DNA from: Nematopogon swammerdamellus | Taxonomy: Eukaryota > Arthropoda > Insecta > Lepidoptera > Adelidae | Length of the DNA stretch: 64,000 bases | Assembly: GCA_946902875.1 (NCBI GenBank) | Contig: OX336353.1 | Span: forward strand, 18,923,151 to 18,987,150 | Reading direction: 5' to 3' | Part shown: positions 21,827 to 32,764 of the stretch, in pieces | Position numbering within the stretch: position 1 is the first letter of the stretch | How the letters are laid out: each line of letters begins with the position of its first letter | Translations under genes and position numbers: made by a program | Notes under the pieces: generated by a model | The model's database searches: none | What the model saw: only the letters and a program-made list of their open reading frames with translations | What the model was told of the DNA's origin: nothing

Positions 21827-22497
21827 CATGCTCAGTGTGGGGGTCACGTATCTGCTAGTTTGGTTAATCGATGGACGAAACTGCAAAATGTTTGACACTG
21901 TTAGCCGGCGGCAGCTAGCGGTGTAAAATATTTTGCAGCCCTGTGGATTGGACCGCACTAATGGCCTGTTTTGGGAGGTCCGGAATAAACTGATCGTGCA
22001 AAGCTGAATAAATACAGTTCTTTCTATCATTCAGTAGTCAGGTGAAACTTTAAATAATCAAGCTTTAGGCCTTCTCAAGTTAAATTTAATTTGTATTGTA
22101 TTGTATAAAATCCTCGTCCAAGTTCTTTGGAACCTCAGCCATCGTTGGGTTTTGGCTGGACAATCTTCATCATCCCCGCCCACGATCACCTTGGGAGAGA
22201 GGGTAGATGTGGTAGTTGTACGGGGTAGTTCTTCAACTTAGTTTGTGGTTTTTTGTATTTAATTATTCCTAAAGCCTCACCCTTTAATCTATAAATGCTT
22301 CTATTGAGCACGATTCACTTGTAAAATTATCTTGTAAAATATTCGAGTACTGTATTACAGGCTAAATACGATTGGGTTCAATATTTATGAGCTGAATCAC
22401 CATTTTGAATAAGACATCCAGGGAGGGCTGATGGTACCATAGATAGAATGAAATCATCAGAAACGGCATCACATTCATTTTAATTCTTTCCCAAAAT
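21827..22497. other. Unclassified DNA
   Basis: No gene recognised. A 116-codon minus-strand frame overlapping 21680-22030 runs through the F repeat and is not supported as a gene. Confidence 0.35.
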
Positions 22498-22738
22498 TTG
22501 GTCGTTATGCATACCCTTGCCGTGCTTGCCCCTTACTAAGTGGTAGGCTCAAATCAGCGTACTGGATGTTAGATGGCCGCATAGGAGCCTCGGCTGTGTT
22601 ATCCTCTAGTCCAGTATAGTCAGCAATCCAGGGAAGTCTCCGGTATGGCACCCACCTTTTCGGAGGTCATTGGCTGGTCGGAGCATGCGTTTTGGCCAAT
22701 CCGACTCAACCACCCATACCGGATTACATAAAAAAAAT
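22498..22738 (+). repeat. SINE-A, 5'-truncated
   Basis: From CTTGCCCCTTACTAAGTGG to ACCCATACCGGATTACATAA plus A-run. Head missing, and the GGTTGGTACC part of the core deleted. Confidence 0.8.
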
Positions 22739-22769
22739 TGCCGAAAGCAGTGGTTCCTTACCGCTGTAG

Positions 22770-22842
22770 TCCGGTAGGACTGGTGCAAAATTTAAGAGAA
22801 GCATTTCAGCAGTGGACTCTTACACGCTGACTGACTGAATCA
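22770..22842 (+). pseudogene. LINE C-terminal stub
   Basis: Reads ...FKRSISAVDSYTLTD then stop, the same ending as at 838-920 and 41352-41585. Very short. Confidence 0.4.
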
Positions 22843-22959
22843 CATGTTATTTGAGAGGATTGAAAGGATTAAAATTCCGTTAAACACCGCTACAATCTTC
22901 GTCAATGACGGACGGAGATTTGACAGTTCTCTGCCAAACGTCGCAGAAGGCAGAGTGCT

Positions 22960-23045
22960 CATGAAGATGGGCCATACGCTTGGCCCGAAACGTCGAGCCA
23001 CATAGCTCGGAGTGGAACCGTGAGTAAAGCTTTTGATATAAAGTA
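22960..23045. repeat. Family C fragment
   Basis: GGCCCGAAACGTCGAGCCAC followed by ATAGCTCGGAGTGGAACCG and GTGAGTAAAGCTTT. This is the same sequence as the arm of the hairpin insertion at 11709-11864. Confidence 0.55.
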
Positions 23046-23185
23046 ATGTTCCGATAGTGCTCTAGCGGTCGATATCGACCGCTCCACAGTCAACGGGTTA
23101 AATTGTTGTATTAATCCAATATCATATAATAACCGACGAGCATGCATGAAGAACATTATGGGAGTGGAAGAGGCGGCAGAGGTGT

Positions 23186-23275
23186 GTCAGGATCGTGGCA
23201 CGTGGAGATCCGTTGTCTCTGCCTACCCCACCGGGAAACAGGCGTGACGCTATGTATGAATGTATGTATGTTGTA
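23186..23275 (+). repeat. Family H short repeat with TATG tail
   Basis: GGATCGTGGCACGTGGAGAT through CTCTGCCTACCCCACCGGGA and AACAGGCGTGACGC to a TATGAATGTATG microsatellite. Confidence 0.65.
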
Positions 23276-23625
23276 TCCGAATGCCCGTGGGCGCCGTCGG
23301 ACTACACCTCTGCGTTAGTCTGGCGCGCGCCAATTGTCGTGCTTCACATTAAAAAAACAAAATTGGTGATACTTGTATACGTCAAACCGATTTTCGACCG
23401 ATCACGGGAGCGATCAGGCGAAACGAAGCCGCGAACAATTAATGTCCAGCAGTAGACACAATAAAATATCAACTGACTGCTTTGACACCCATTTGCATAA
23501 CACAGAAGCACAGAATACTTAGTAGGTACTATCGACAGAAGATAACGTGACTGAACAAGGTGTGAAGGAGATAGACGTAAATAATTGTTTCGTCTTAAGC
23601 ACCTTTCTTACCTCCTCGATAAGTT
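23276..23625. other. Unique spacer
   Basis: No gene or repeat recognised. Confidence 0.35.
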
Positions 23626-24125
23626 TTTTTTTTTGTAAACCAACATGGGTGGCTGTGTCGAGGGACCAATGGTATAGTCGACAGAGCCAAAAACACTTCT
23701 CCTTGCGAAACCACGCTCAGTGAGGCGCCATACCAGCAGATTTGCGGACTGTTGCTAGCCTGTCTGTCTAGCTAGCCCGTTGATACGACGTTTGAAGACA
23801 TCCAGGTTAAAGTATTCGGGAAACGCACTCACCGGAAGACAGTTCCACACCCTAGCCCAATGTCAACAACAAAAGGGTGCTTAGTTCTGCTGCGAGTGCT
23901 GCAAAGATAGGTTGGATGACAAGGAATAAGGGATTGGGGATTGGAATAAGTGATGGCCCTTCTGGGCATTTCATCCCATGGCTAACTTGGACGATCACGA
24001 TCTGAGGGCCCGAATCGAGATACATTTCGAAATAACAAGGAAATGGATATAAATTATCGTTACATTTGAAATTCATGACAAGTACAAACCGATTGTTCCA
24101 TCGTGGAGACAATGCTTCTAACGAC
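23626..24125 (-). pseudogene. Jockey-type LINE 3' end
   Basis: On the minus strand one frame reads ARVWNCLPVSAFPEYFNLDV then FKRRINGL, the diagnostic end of jockey-like LINE polyproteins. A 3' untranslated segment ending in GACACAGCCACCCATGTTGG and a terminal A-run (T-run at 23627) follows. Upstream frames are broken by stops. The 3' untranslated end resembles that of SINE-A. A second, more diverged copy of this tail is at 61097-61260. Confidence 0.75.
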
Positions 24126-24392
24126 TGAATCAGTTCACTGTGGTAATAGGCAGGAACCTTCGATTGGAAGTTAATAATCTATCTATGGCGAATAATTTTG
24201 CAATATGTATTTGCAAAGGCGTGTGAGAGATTCAGTACTTCAAAATTAATAGTCCCATTGAATCTCTCCAAATGCATGTCGTAAATCTTCGTTATGCATG
24301 TGAAAAGTGTTCTTTCGCCAGTTCTTCAGATCTGTCTAGGTGGAGATGGTCTTATTTCGTTGTTAGGTATTTTAAATTTAATTTATTTAGTA
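24126..24392. other. Unique spacer left of the Helitron array
   Basis: Nothing recognised. Confidence 0.35.
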
Positions 24393-26072
24393 CTAGCTTT
24401 TGCCCGCGGCTTCGCTCGCGTGAAATTTGTATTTCAAAGGAAGAAAGTAAGTAACTAAGGGCGAGCTGGGTTCAGGTAAACGATAAACCGTCTCGAAGAA
24501 AGTGAGTAACTAAGGGCGAGCTGGGTTCAGGTAAACGATAAACCGTCTCGAAGAAAGTGAGTAACTTTTTGAGGCCGAAGGCGGAGTTGCGTTCAGGAAG
24601 ACGATAAACCTTCTCGAAGACAGTAAGTAACTATGGGCGAGGCCGAAGGCCGAGCTGCGTTCAGGAAGAGGACAAACCATCTATAAGAAAGTAAGTAACA
24701 AAGGGCGAGGCCGAAGGCCGAGCTGCGTTCAGGAAGAGGATAACCTTTTCGAAGAAAGTAAGTAACTATGGGCGAGGCCAAAGGCCGAGCTGCGTTCAGG
24801 AAGAGGATAAACCATCTTTAAGAACTAAGTTCCAAAAGGCGAGGCCGAAGGCCGAGCTTCGTTCAGGAAGAGGATAACCTTTTCGAAGAATGTAAGTAAC
24901 CGAGGGCGAGTCCGAAGGCCGAGCTGCGTTCAGGAAGACCATAAATCTTCTCGAAGAAAGTAACTTCTTTGTTACTTACTTTCTTCGAAAAGGTTTATCC
25001 TCTTCCTGAACACATCTCGGCCTTCGGCCTTGCCCATAGTTACTTATTGTCTTCGAGAATTTATCGTCTTCCTGAACGCAGCTCGGCCTTCGGCCTCGCC
25101 TATAGTTACTTACTGTCTTCGAAAAGGTTTATCGTCTTCCTGAACGAAGCTCGGCCTTCGGCCTCGCCTATAGTTACTTACTGTCTTCGAAAAGGTTTAT
25201 CGTCTTCCTGAACGAAGCTCGGCCTTCGGCCTCGCCCTCTGTTACTTACTCTCTTCGAACAGGTCATCCTCTTCCTGAGCGCAGCTCGGCCTTCGGCCTC
25301 GCCCATAGTTACTTACTGTCTTCGAGAAGTTTTATCGTTTTCCTGAACGCAGCTCGGCCTTCGGCCTCGCCCTCTGTTACTTACTTTTTTCGAAAAGTTT
25401 ACCTGCATGCTGAATGCAGCTTGGCCTTCGGCCTCGCCCATAGTTACTTACTGTCTTCGAAAAGGTTTATCGTTTTCCTGAACGCAGCTCCGCCATCAGC
25501 CTCGCCCTCTGTTACTTACTTTCTTCGAAAAGTTTACCCTCATCCTGAACGCAGCTCGGCCTTCGGCCTCGCCCATAATTACTTACTTTCTTCGAAAAGG
25601 TTATCCTCTTCCTGAACGCAGCTCGGCCTTCGGCCTCGCCCTTTGTTACTTACTGTCTTCGAAAAGGTTTATCGTTTTCCTGAACGCAGCTCCGCCATCA
25701 GCCTCGCCCTCTGTTACTTACTTTCTTCGAAAAGTTTACCCTCATCCTGAACGCAGCTCGGCCTTCGGCCTCGCCCATAATTACTTACTTTCTTCGAAAA
25801 GGTTATCCTCTTCCTGAACGCAGCTCGGCCTTCGGCCTCGCCCTTTGTTACTTACTTTCTTAAAGATGGTTTATCCTCTTCCTGAACGCAGCTCGGCCTT
25901 CGGCCTTCTTCGAGAAGGTTTATCGTCTTCCTGAACGCAATTTCGCCTTCGGCCTCAAAAAGTTACTCACTTTCTTCGAGACGGTTTATCGTTTACCTGA
26001 ACCCAGCTCGCCCTTAGTTACTTACTTTCTTCCTTTGAAATACGAATTTCACGCGAGCGAAGCCGCGGGCAA
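24393..26072. repeat. Inverted array of ~68-bp monomers inside a Helitron-like element
   Basis: The left arm (24393-24965) has about 7-8 monomers in one orientation. The right arm (24966-26072) has about 15 in the other, with the turn at GTAACTTCTTTGTTAC. Monomers share CTTCCTGAACGCAGCTCGG, CCTTCGGCCTCGCCC and TTACTTACTTTCTTCGAAA. Both outer edges carry the Helitron GC-rich end (GCCCGCGGCTTCGCTCGCG at left, its complement at right), and CTAG lies at the left (24393-24396). Within the right arm a ~205-bp three-monomer block repeats (25441-25645 and 25646-25850), a higher-order repeat. Open frames of 60-80 codons here are repeat translation only. Confidence 0.9.
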
Positions 26073-26138
26073 TTTTTTATCATTACTTATGTCCTCTAGA
26101 GGGCGCCATATCCTATAGCCTATAGACACGACCTATAG

Positions 26139-26189
26139 ACGTTGGATGCGTCTTCTTGACGACCAGCGTACGGTCAAGACGCATCCAAC
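26139..26189. repeat. Imperfect hairpin
   Basis: GTTGGATGCGTCTT and AAGACGCATCCAAC form an inverted pair around a short loop (GACGACCAGCGTACGGTC, itself partly palindromic). It lies between the array and the 5' part of the Helitron-like element. Confidence 0.6.
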
Positions 26190-26439
26190 GATACCTCATT
26201 TGTCAAATTATGATAAGTAGTGTCGAAGTTATTATGAGGGAACAGTTGAACATACATACATACATACATACCGGTCAAAAACATAACTCGCTTTTCGCTT
26301 CGCCGTAATCGGGTAAAAATAAGAATCTCTTCGCTAATATACCGCGCATACTACACTACGTACAATATAATAAACATACGATCAATTAACTTAAATCAAA
26401 TAGGAACTTCTGCCGAGACAATGCATACACACACACACC

Positions 26440-26545
26440 GCGCTCCGCCAGACCGCACCCCGCGCCGCGTCCCGCGCCTTCGCCGCCGCCGGGCTGCCAG
26501 TCTCCGCGAGACGCGCTACTAACCCCCGCCGCGCCGCGCCGCCCA
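26440..26545. other. GC-rich CpG block
   Basis: About 105 bp of very high GC content, rich in CGCCGCC and GCGCCGC runs, within otherwise AT-rich DNA. No promoter or gene is evident. A similar block is at 55918-56005. Confidence 0.5.
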
Positions 26546-26857
26546 TTATTTCGGCGCTTGGAACAATTCGATTTGTATGGGAGCCACATCTTAGCGTAGC
26601 CGGAAGTGAATTTTAGTAAGCCTATCCTGTGTCCCGTATAGTAAAATGGGTTTGTACTAAGTTTCATCAAATTCGGATTATGGCTTTAAGAGTTATGGAG
26701 GAACATACATACATACATACATACATACATACAGAAAAGATTTCTAAAAATCGTCAATTTAGCTTTAGTATCATACATAGATGCTACAAACTCAATATTT
26801 CCTAAAACAAAGTAACTTACTCCATGACCATCCCTTACAGATTTATTATTAGTATTG
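26533..26857 (-). mobile_element. Helitron-like element, family 2, 5' half
   Basis: On the minus strand it starts TCAATACTAATAATAAATCT with A in front, then GGGATGGTCATGGAGTAAG, a TATG microsatellite, GAACTTAGTACAAACCC-like sequence and the TGGCTCCCATACAAATCGAA block. Taken with the CTAG end at 24393 it may be one 2.46-kb minus-strand element into which the inverted array expanded. Confidence 0.75.
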
Positions 26858-27144
26858 ATGATAAATAAAACTATAATACAGTTTTTGTAAAGATATTAAA
26901 AAATTATGTAATATAAGAGTTTATTATTGTTTATTGTATAATTTTCATAGGTAACACACTCGTGGATACGTCTTAAATTCCACCAGTTCGGACTGGAAGA
27001 ATTTCCCACGTATAAGAATGGACACTTTCCAAGTCGCAACTAGTACTAACTAAAGAGGTAAGCAACTGTTACATGTAGATGCGTGTATGTTTTATGTATA
27101 CAAAATTAATCAATAAATAGCCAAGAGGACCCTTAAATAATATG
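26858..27144. other. Unique AT-rich spacer
   Basis: No gene or repeat recognised. Confidence 0.35.
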
Positions 27145-27572
27145 TTAAGTTTTTTTTTATGAAAACTTTTTTTTTTTTATGTAATCCGGTATGGGTGGCT
27201 GAGTCAGAGGGGCCAAAGCACATGCTCTGACTAGCCAATGTCACCTCCGAGAAGGTAGGTGCCATACCGGAGACTTCCCTGGATTGCTGGCTATACTGGA
27301 CTAGAGGAGAAGACAACCGAGGTTGCTATGCGGCCATCTTACATCCAGTACGGTGGTACCAACCCAGTCGGCTACAATTTGAGCCTACCACCTAGTAAGG
27401 GGCAAGGGAAGGGACCCACAGTTTTACACCGGTTCCGAACGGTGAAGCAGCAGGTGTAGGTATGCACGTAAATTTTTTCGTCAGAAAAAACTCATTGGTA
27501 CACGCCGACGGATTCGAACCTCGGACCTCCCGCATGAGAAGCCGATGCCCAAACCATTCGGCCACCCGCCGC
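27145..27572 (-). repeat. SINE-A, full-length minus copy
   Basis: Complete: T-run (tail) at 27168-27178, body, core, then the tRNA head on the minus strand with A box TGGCCGAATGG and B box GGTTCGAATCC (plus-strand GGATTCGAACC at 27510-27520). Together with 930-1319 it defines the intact family. Confidence 0.85.
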
Positions 27573-27574
27573 TT

Positions 27575-27957
27575 ACGGTCGGCCACATCACCTACAACAT
27601 CCGTGAGGTCAGCCCATACACCTTGGTGAACTAGGTACCATGCCATTGATTCCCTTTTAGTCGTGTCGGATACACTGAACTTAAAAGTTCATGTTTTCCG
27701 TCCAGCTCAGTGTAGCCGACATGAAATGAAGGGAAGCACTGATATGGCACCTAGTTCACTCGGTGTTACGGGCTGAAATGACGGATGTTGTAGGCACCGA
27801 GCATACATACGTCTATATCCTCCTTGGTTGTAGGTGATGGTATCCAACCGTGTCAGGTTCCATAAAAAATATAGCTATTTGCATGCCGTTTCGACCGACC
27901 TTTCATCCAGTGCGGTGGTAGCAACCCGGGCGGGTTAAACCCTACCTACCACCTAAA
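27575..27957. repeat. Rearranged SINE-B pieces
   Basis: Three adjoining fragments: a minus tail (27585-27680), a plus tail (27683-27875, GTTTTCCGTCCAGCTCAGTG to CCAACCGTGTCAGGTTCC plus A-run) and a minus core (27880-27957, GTTTCGACCGACC, GCGGTGGTAGCAACCC). The two tails are inverted relative to each other and could form a foldback. Confidence 0.7.
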
Positions 27958-28231
27958 TTGGATATCCGTCAAATGGTCACTGAAGCGTCTCCGCAATCCG
28001 ACACGCACGTCCTGGCTCCTTTCAACATAATCGCTCTCCAAACGAAACATTATTTCCTTTTGTCTCACTTCTCAACTCGGACGTGGATCGCTTTATGCAA
28101 AACTGTGCACTCCTGTGTAACAATAGTAATAGTTTACGTATAAAGAGCTTTTGTCAAACTATGATATTTAATTTGTATCAACTTAATTATGAAAGTACAT
28201 TAAACATGCTAACAATCCATATTATTTTTTT

Positions 28232-28572
28232 CTTTAATAAAATCCAACGTCTGCTTTCTGTCTGTATGTCTGTCTGTCCGCTTATAACTCGAGAACCAGT
28301 GAACCGATTTTAATTAATCTACGGATAGCTTGATTCTTCCCATCAACTATAGGTTACTTACTATCACGCTAAATGGCGTATTACGAGGTTAGCAGTGAAG
28401 TTAAATATGAAAGCACTTCGCAATATAGTGTGATTGATTATAAGAGTATATGTTAAAATATGTATTGAAATCGTCTTTCTTGTCGTCATTTCATATTATA
28501 AAAATATTTCCATCAAATTCCATTTGAATTGAAATCGGGATTCAACGCGACCGGAGCTGCGGGCACAGCTAG
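28232..28572 (+). mobile_element. Helitron-like element, family J
   Basis: Starts near ATAAAATCCAACGTCTGC and ends CGGAGCTGCGGGCACAGCTAG followed by T, a Helitron-type terminus. A second copy at 63086-63318 shares CCAACGTCTGCTTTCTGTCTG, CTTATAACTCGAGAACC, ACGGATAGCTTGATTCTTCC and CTTACTATCACGCTAAATG. The 5' terminus is not resolved. Confidence 0.6.
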
Positions 28573-28604
28573 TGTGTAATTGGGTAAAAATAAAAAAAAA
28601 ATTA

Positions 28605-28690
28605 CAACATTTTTTTTATCTATCTAATTCGTGGGTCTCTTCGGTGGGATGATCACTCACTCCCAAACACCATGGCGTTTGATTAGTTTT
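28605..28690 (+). repeat. Dispersed repeat, paired with an inverted copy at 32128
   Basis: ATCTATCTAATTCGTGGGTC through GATCACTCACTCCCAA and CCATGGCGTTTGATTAG. The inverted counterpart is at 32128-32212. Class unknown. Confidence 0.6.
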
Positions 28691-28953
28691 GAGTCTTTAA
28701 GCTCCATTGTCCAATGGGAATCGAAAGGACTCGATGTCTCCATCGACGAAATGACTCTTCAAGTGAAGACGATCGTGCGGAACCGAACACTATACACAAA
28801 ACAAATACATTCTCGATGAGAAGCACTTTTTGTAGCGTTCATTTTGAGTGATTGAAGGTGGTTGGACAACGAAAGAAAAAAAAAACAATTATTGAATGGA
28901 CAAAACAATGAATTGATGGAAATGTTTAAATTATAGGAAATATTTATTGTTTA

Positions 28954-29290
28954 CTAGATTTTGCGCGCGGCTTCGCTCGCTTGAAATTAGTATTTAAAAC
29001 GAAGAAAGTAAGTAAGCCCTCTATCGTACCTTTATTTCGGAGCGCGGAACAATTCAGCTTGTATGGGAGCCACATTTTAGCGTAACCGGAACTTAATTTT
29101 ATTTAGCCTATCCTGTGTCACGTATGGATAAATGTACTTGTACTAAGTTTAATTGAATTCGGATGATCGGTTTAAGAGTTATGGAGGAACATACATACAC
29201 ATACAGAAAAGATTTTTAAAAATCGTCAATTTAGTTTTAGTATTATACATAGAGTCTACAAAAAAATTGTAGATTTATTATTAGTATTGA
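28954..29290 (-). mobile_element. Helitron-like element, family 2, compact copy
   Basis: Minus-strand 5' end TCAATACTAATAATAAATCT (complement ends at 29290) and 3' end GCGAGCGAAGCCGCGCGC ... CTAG (28954-28957), flanked by A and T. It retains only a trace of the 68-bp monomer (GAAGAAAGTAAGTAAG). About 337 bp, both termini present. Confidence 0.8.
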
Positions 29291-30159
29291 TTGATTGTAT
29301 AATTTCATCCATTCCAGAGATATGTAACCTACTATTGGATACGTCGAAAATTCCGCCAATTCTCTATCGTCTGAAGATAAAGACGTCTCTATAAAGAAGA
29401 ACTGACAAACAAAATTCCCACAATATTTTGTTAGTACCACACAACCACCATATTTAGTAGTATAAGCACAGATTACTTAATAATTACTTCGTAACAGATC
29501 AATCACTCCATAGAAAATGTTCCTACCTTCGGGCTTTAATAGCCTACTGCTTCACGTCGCCAATCGCTGCGTGCGAAAATGCACCTTAACGATCGAGTGT
29601 AAAGTGGTTATTGCTTTGCAGCTGCGCGCAGTTGCGTGGGCGAGCGTCATGTATACTTCGCGCGGCTGACGAATTTCCATTGAAATAGACCGCCGGCGGC
29701 CCGTCGGGCGGTAGGTAGTTAGTGCGCGCAAGTACATAGAGTGCGTGAGGCCTGGTATAAGTATAAGTATTATAGTTACTCGCAAATAATGAACCCATAC
29801 GGACGGACACACTTTTACCCCATCTGTACCCATACTACCGCCCACAAGACCACTAATTACCTAATCTTATGCTTAATGTTTATTGTTTATTGATAATAAT
29901 TCATATGGCAGTAAAACTGCACAATTTGTTCTACGCATTCTAAGAGCATTGCGTTGTGTACTCAGTATGAAAGCCAGGGACTCTTGTAGAAATGTATTTC
30001 ATAAAGTAGGAATCATGACATGACCCAGTGTTTATATTTATCAAAATATCTGCTATGCTAGGAAGTATATGCAGAACGCTACTCTTCATTCCGATATTCA
30101 CCAGCATGGCACTAGGAGTAAAAATAATATTCAAATTACGAAGCACAGATCATCTAAAA
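29291..30159. other. Unique DNA with a GC-richer patch
   Basis: 29575-29750 is less AT-rich (GCCGGCGGCCCGTCGGGCGG). No motif or repeat recognised. The 97-codon minus-strand frame there is not supported by any domain. Confidence 0.35.
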
Positions 30160-30324
30160 TGTCGAAAAGTTTTGTTTGTAATAGTATTAGATTATAATAA
30201 TAAAATACCCGAAGAGGTAAAAAATCTTAATGATACTTTGTTTAAGAAACACTTAAAATCTACCTTTGCAAAGAAAGCCTACTACACTGTAAAGGAGGCC
30301 TTAGCTGATAAAATCATATCTTGA
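30160..30324 (+). pseudogene. LINE C-terminal coding fragment
   Basis: Frame reads YNNKIPEEVKNLNDTLFKKH then LKSTFAKKAYYTVKEALAD and stop (30322-30324). The 'NKIPEEV...FKKHLK...KAYYTVKE' pattern is the extreme C-terminus of jockey/CR1-like LINE reverse transcriptases. A 98-codon open frame starts at 30028, but its first ~40 codons do not look like LINE protein. 5'-truncated remnant. Confidence 0.7.
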
Positions 30325-30900
30325 GGTTCTGACTGCATAATTAGTTAATACTTGACTAGGTACCATTTGTACCTCAATAATTATATTAACCCATATTGAC
30401 AACTTGATACTTCAAGTATTATTATATAAGGTTATTAAATAAATAAATATATATATATATACCTACATATATATTTATATTTTTTGTTTTTGACAATTGT
30501 ATTTTTTACAAACAATATTATTAGAACTAAATGTGCAGAAGAATCGTAAAAATTACATGTTGCCGCTGGGGTAGTGCACCGCTTTAAGGTCTTTGCTTGC
30601 GGTGATGCTTGGTCCGGGTCGCCTCTCACCCTCAAATATGGCTGAGGGAGGCGATGGCTGACCCTGGTGTGATGCTCGTGAACAGGTGCTGTTTGTGGAG
30701 ACGGCCTGCTCCAATTGGCAGCATATTATCTGAATGGTATACTTATGTACGAGTATATGCTACTTACCTGACTGCATAATTAGTTAACTCTTGACTAGGT
30801 ACCATTAGTACCTCAACTTTATTAATCCATTGACAACTTGATACTTCAAGTATCGTAAATATTCATATATTTGAATTTTTTATTTTTGACAATACAATTA
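30325..30900. repeat. Direct repeat pair around a GC-richer insert
   Basis: 30325-30425 and 30770-30860 share CTGCATAATTAGTTAA, CTTGACTAGGTACCAT and GACAACTTGATACTTCAAG, apparently duplicated LINE 3' untranslated sequence. The interval 30545-30740 holds a different block (GCCTCTCACCCTC, GGAGGCGATGGCTGACC) of unknown origin. Confidence 0.55.
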
Positions 30901-30978
30901 TACTACATTATAGTTTAATATACTAACATAATTATGTTGATACAAATTACGTATCAAAGTTTGACAGAGGCTCTTTAC

Positions 30979-31449
30979 ACCTGATTCACTTAATTAATAA
31001 GTCTTAGTAGTCAGAACTCTCAGCAAAATTATTAATCTTGCTCTCAAGCTGTGTTTTAGATAGACTATGGGCGGTGTTATTATGTGGCTAGTCACTAAAT
31101 ACTTGTAAAAATATGTTTAAAAAAATACACTGCGAAGTTTCTTGTCGGTTCTTCTTCGTGGGTGTAATCGAACCGGATAGAACAAATTGTGACAAGTTCG
31201 AGAGCAGTCTAACTGCCATATGAATGATCAATAAACAATACAATACAATACACGGTTCGATTACACCCACGAAAAAGAACCGGTAAGAAACTTCTCCTGG
31301 GGTTTTTTTTTCAAGCATATTATTACAAGTGTTAGTGACTAGCCACATAATAACATCGCCCACAGTTTATCGAAGACACAGCTTGAGAGCAAGATTAACA
31401 ATTTACTGAGCGTTCTGACTACAAAGACTTATTCATTAAGTGTATCAGG
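30979..31449. repeat. Inverted repeat with ~197-bp arms
   Basis: The arms 30979-31175 and 31253-31449 are inverted copies (CTGATTCACTTAATTAATAA against its complement; GGGTGTAATCGAACCG against CGGTTCGATTACACCC) with a 77-bp spacer. Arm lengths are equal and divergence is modest. It follows directly on the LINE-derived sequence to the left. Confidence 0.85.
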
Positions 31450-31513
31450 TGTTTAGTATGAAGAACAAAGCAACCAACCGTAAGATTAATTTAATGCACA
31501 TTAACCGAAGGAA

Positions 31514-31907
31514 ATTATACTTTTTTTTTTTTTATTGCTACCGATCTGGGTGGCTCTGTCCGAGGTCGCAACCTCAGGCGCAGCCAATTTCACCCCCGAG
31601 GAGGTGCCAGTCCGGCTTGGAGGTGGACTAATGTTGCTGGGGAAAGGCTATTAACCCGCGATTTGAAGATCTGTGGATTGTAGGAGTGGGGGAAGATATT
31701 TCCTGGGAGCCCGTTCCGCACCTTTGCAGTGCGGCACAAGAACGATTTAGAGAATCGTGCAGTTCGAAGAACTCTTCTGTCGACTACAAACGGGTGTTCC
31801 GCGAGAGTATGGCGGGTTTGGCGAAGGCGGACAGGAGGAGGAGGGATAAGGGAAGCAAGTTCGTCATAGCAGCGGCCATAGTAGTACCGATAAAACAGGC
31901 TTAATGA
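31514..31907 (-). pseudogene. Jockey-type LINE 3' end
   Basis: Minus-strand sequence matches 14515-14880: FYRYYYGRC-type frame, then a decayed ARLWN region, then the 3' untranslated end with CTCGGGGGTGAAATTGGCTG, GAGCCACCCAGATCGGTAG and A-tail (T-run at 31521-31531). It includes an extra ~60-bp segment relative to 14515. Frames are broken. Confidence 0.8.
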
Positions 31908-32454
31908 CCCAACTTATTGAGAGACACAAAATAAATAAAACACATAACAAATAAAATGTTCAATCTTAGTCTCAAAAAATAATTGAATATTCAATAGACA
32001 CACACAACCAACAAACCGACGTATTATACAAAACAACTAAGTTAAGGGAACACACTGAAGGGCCTGTCATATGTCTGGGTGTAATTGTTTGTTAGGTACT
32101 TGGTTTTTCATATGACATTCGAATATGTCACAAAACTAATCAAACGCCATGGTGCTTGGGAGTGAGTGATCACTCCACAGACCCACGAATTAGATAGATA
32201 AAAATAAGGTTTTTTTACCGTAGATTTTTTTTGCACCTTTTTTTTTTATGAACTTTAGTTGAACCCGTGTTTGTTTTATCCAAAATGCACATCATGTAGT
32301 ATTATATTCTTACTACACCTTAGAAAATAAAAACAAATTTTATAACTGTATATCAAAATTTCGTTTGAGTCTTTTTTTTTATTTTGTTTTCCCTCTTGAG
32401 TCTTATCACACCACTCTACATCGCTTGTATCTTGTAGGCCTAATCATCATCGTA
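31908..32454. repeat. Spacer with inverted dispersed repeat
   Basis: 32128-32212 is the inverted copy of 28605-28690. The remainder is AT-rich and unclassified. Confidence 0.5.
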
Positions 32455-32580
32455 ATATGTGCTGGATGCAGGTGGTGGTCGGTGTTGTGCTGTAATATAC
32501 CAGACTCATTGCAGCACAACACCGATTACTCTTCTCACACCGATTGTCGGTAAACAGCGTGCGGTGTATGTATATGTATG
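32455..32580 (+). repeat. Family D element, 3' fragment
   Basis: Perfect D hairpin (CGGTGTTGTGCTG / CAGCACAACACCG), then CGATTGTCGG and a TATGTATATG tail. Confidence 0.75.
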
Positions 32581-32764
32581 GATACAACCAACCTAGACAT
32601 CCAAGTTTAGTTTTCTTACGCAAAATACGGCAATACCAAAACGGATTCGCAGCACGGGCGAAAAATTCCACAAGACCAAACAGGAAAGCACTAGGACCGC
32701 ACGGTCTGTGGCCAGGACCAAACATAGACGGTACACCATTCCTGCCACTCCTAGGACCTAATAG

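Noticed and set aside
25421..25615. Repetitive peptide (GLAHSYLLSSKRF type) as a structural protein
   Set aside because: It is a translation of the monomer array, present on both strands and broken by stops.
24440..26040. Regularly spaced repeats that could suggest a CRISPR array
   Set aside because: The ~68-bp units are contiguous and similar throughout, with no unique spacers, and the context is an insect Helitron.
26440..26545. CpG-island promoter
   Set aside because: Short, inside repeat-derived sequence, with no gene downstream. Insect promoters are not generally marked this way.
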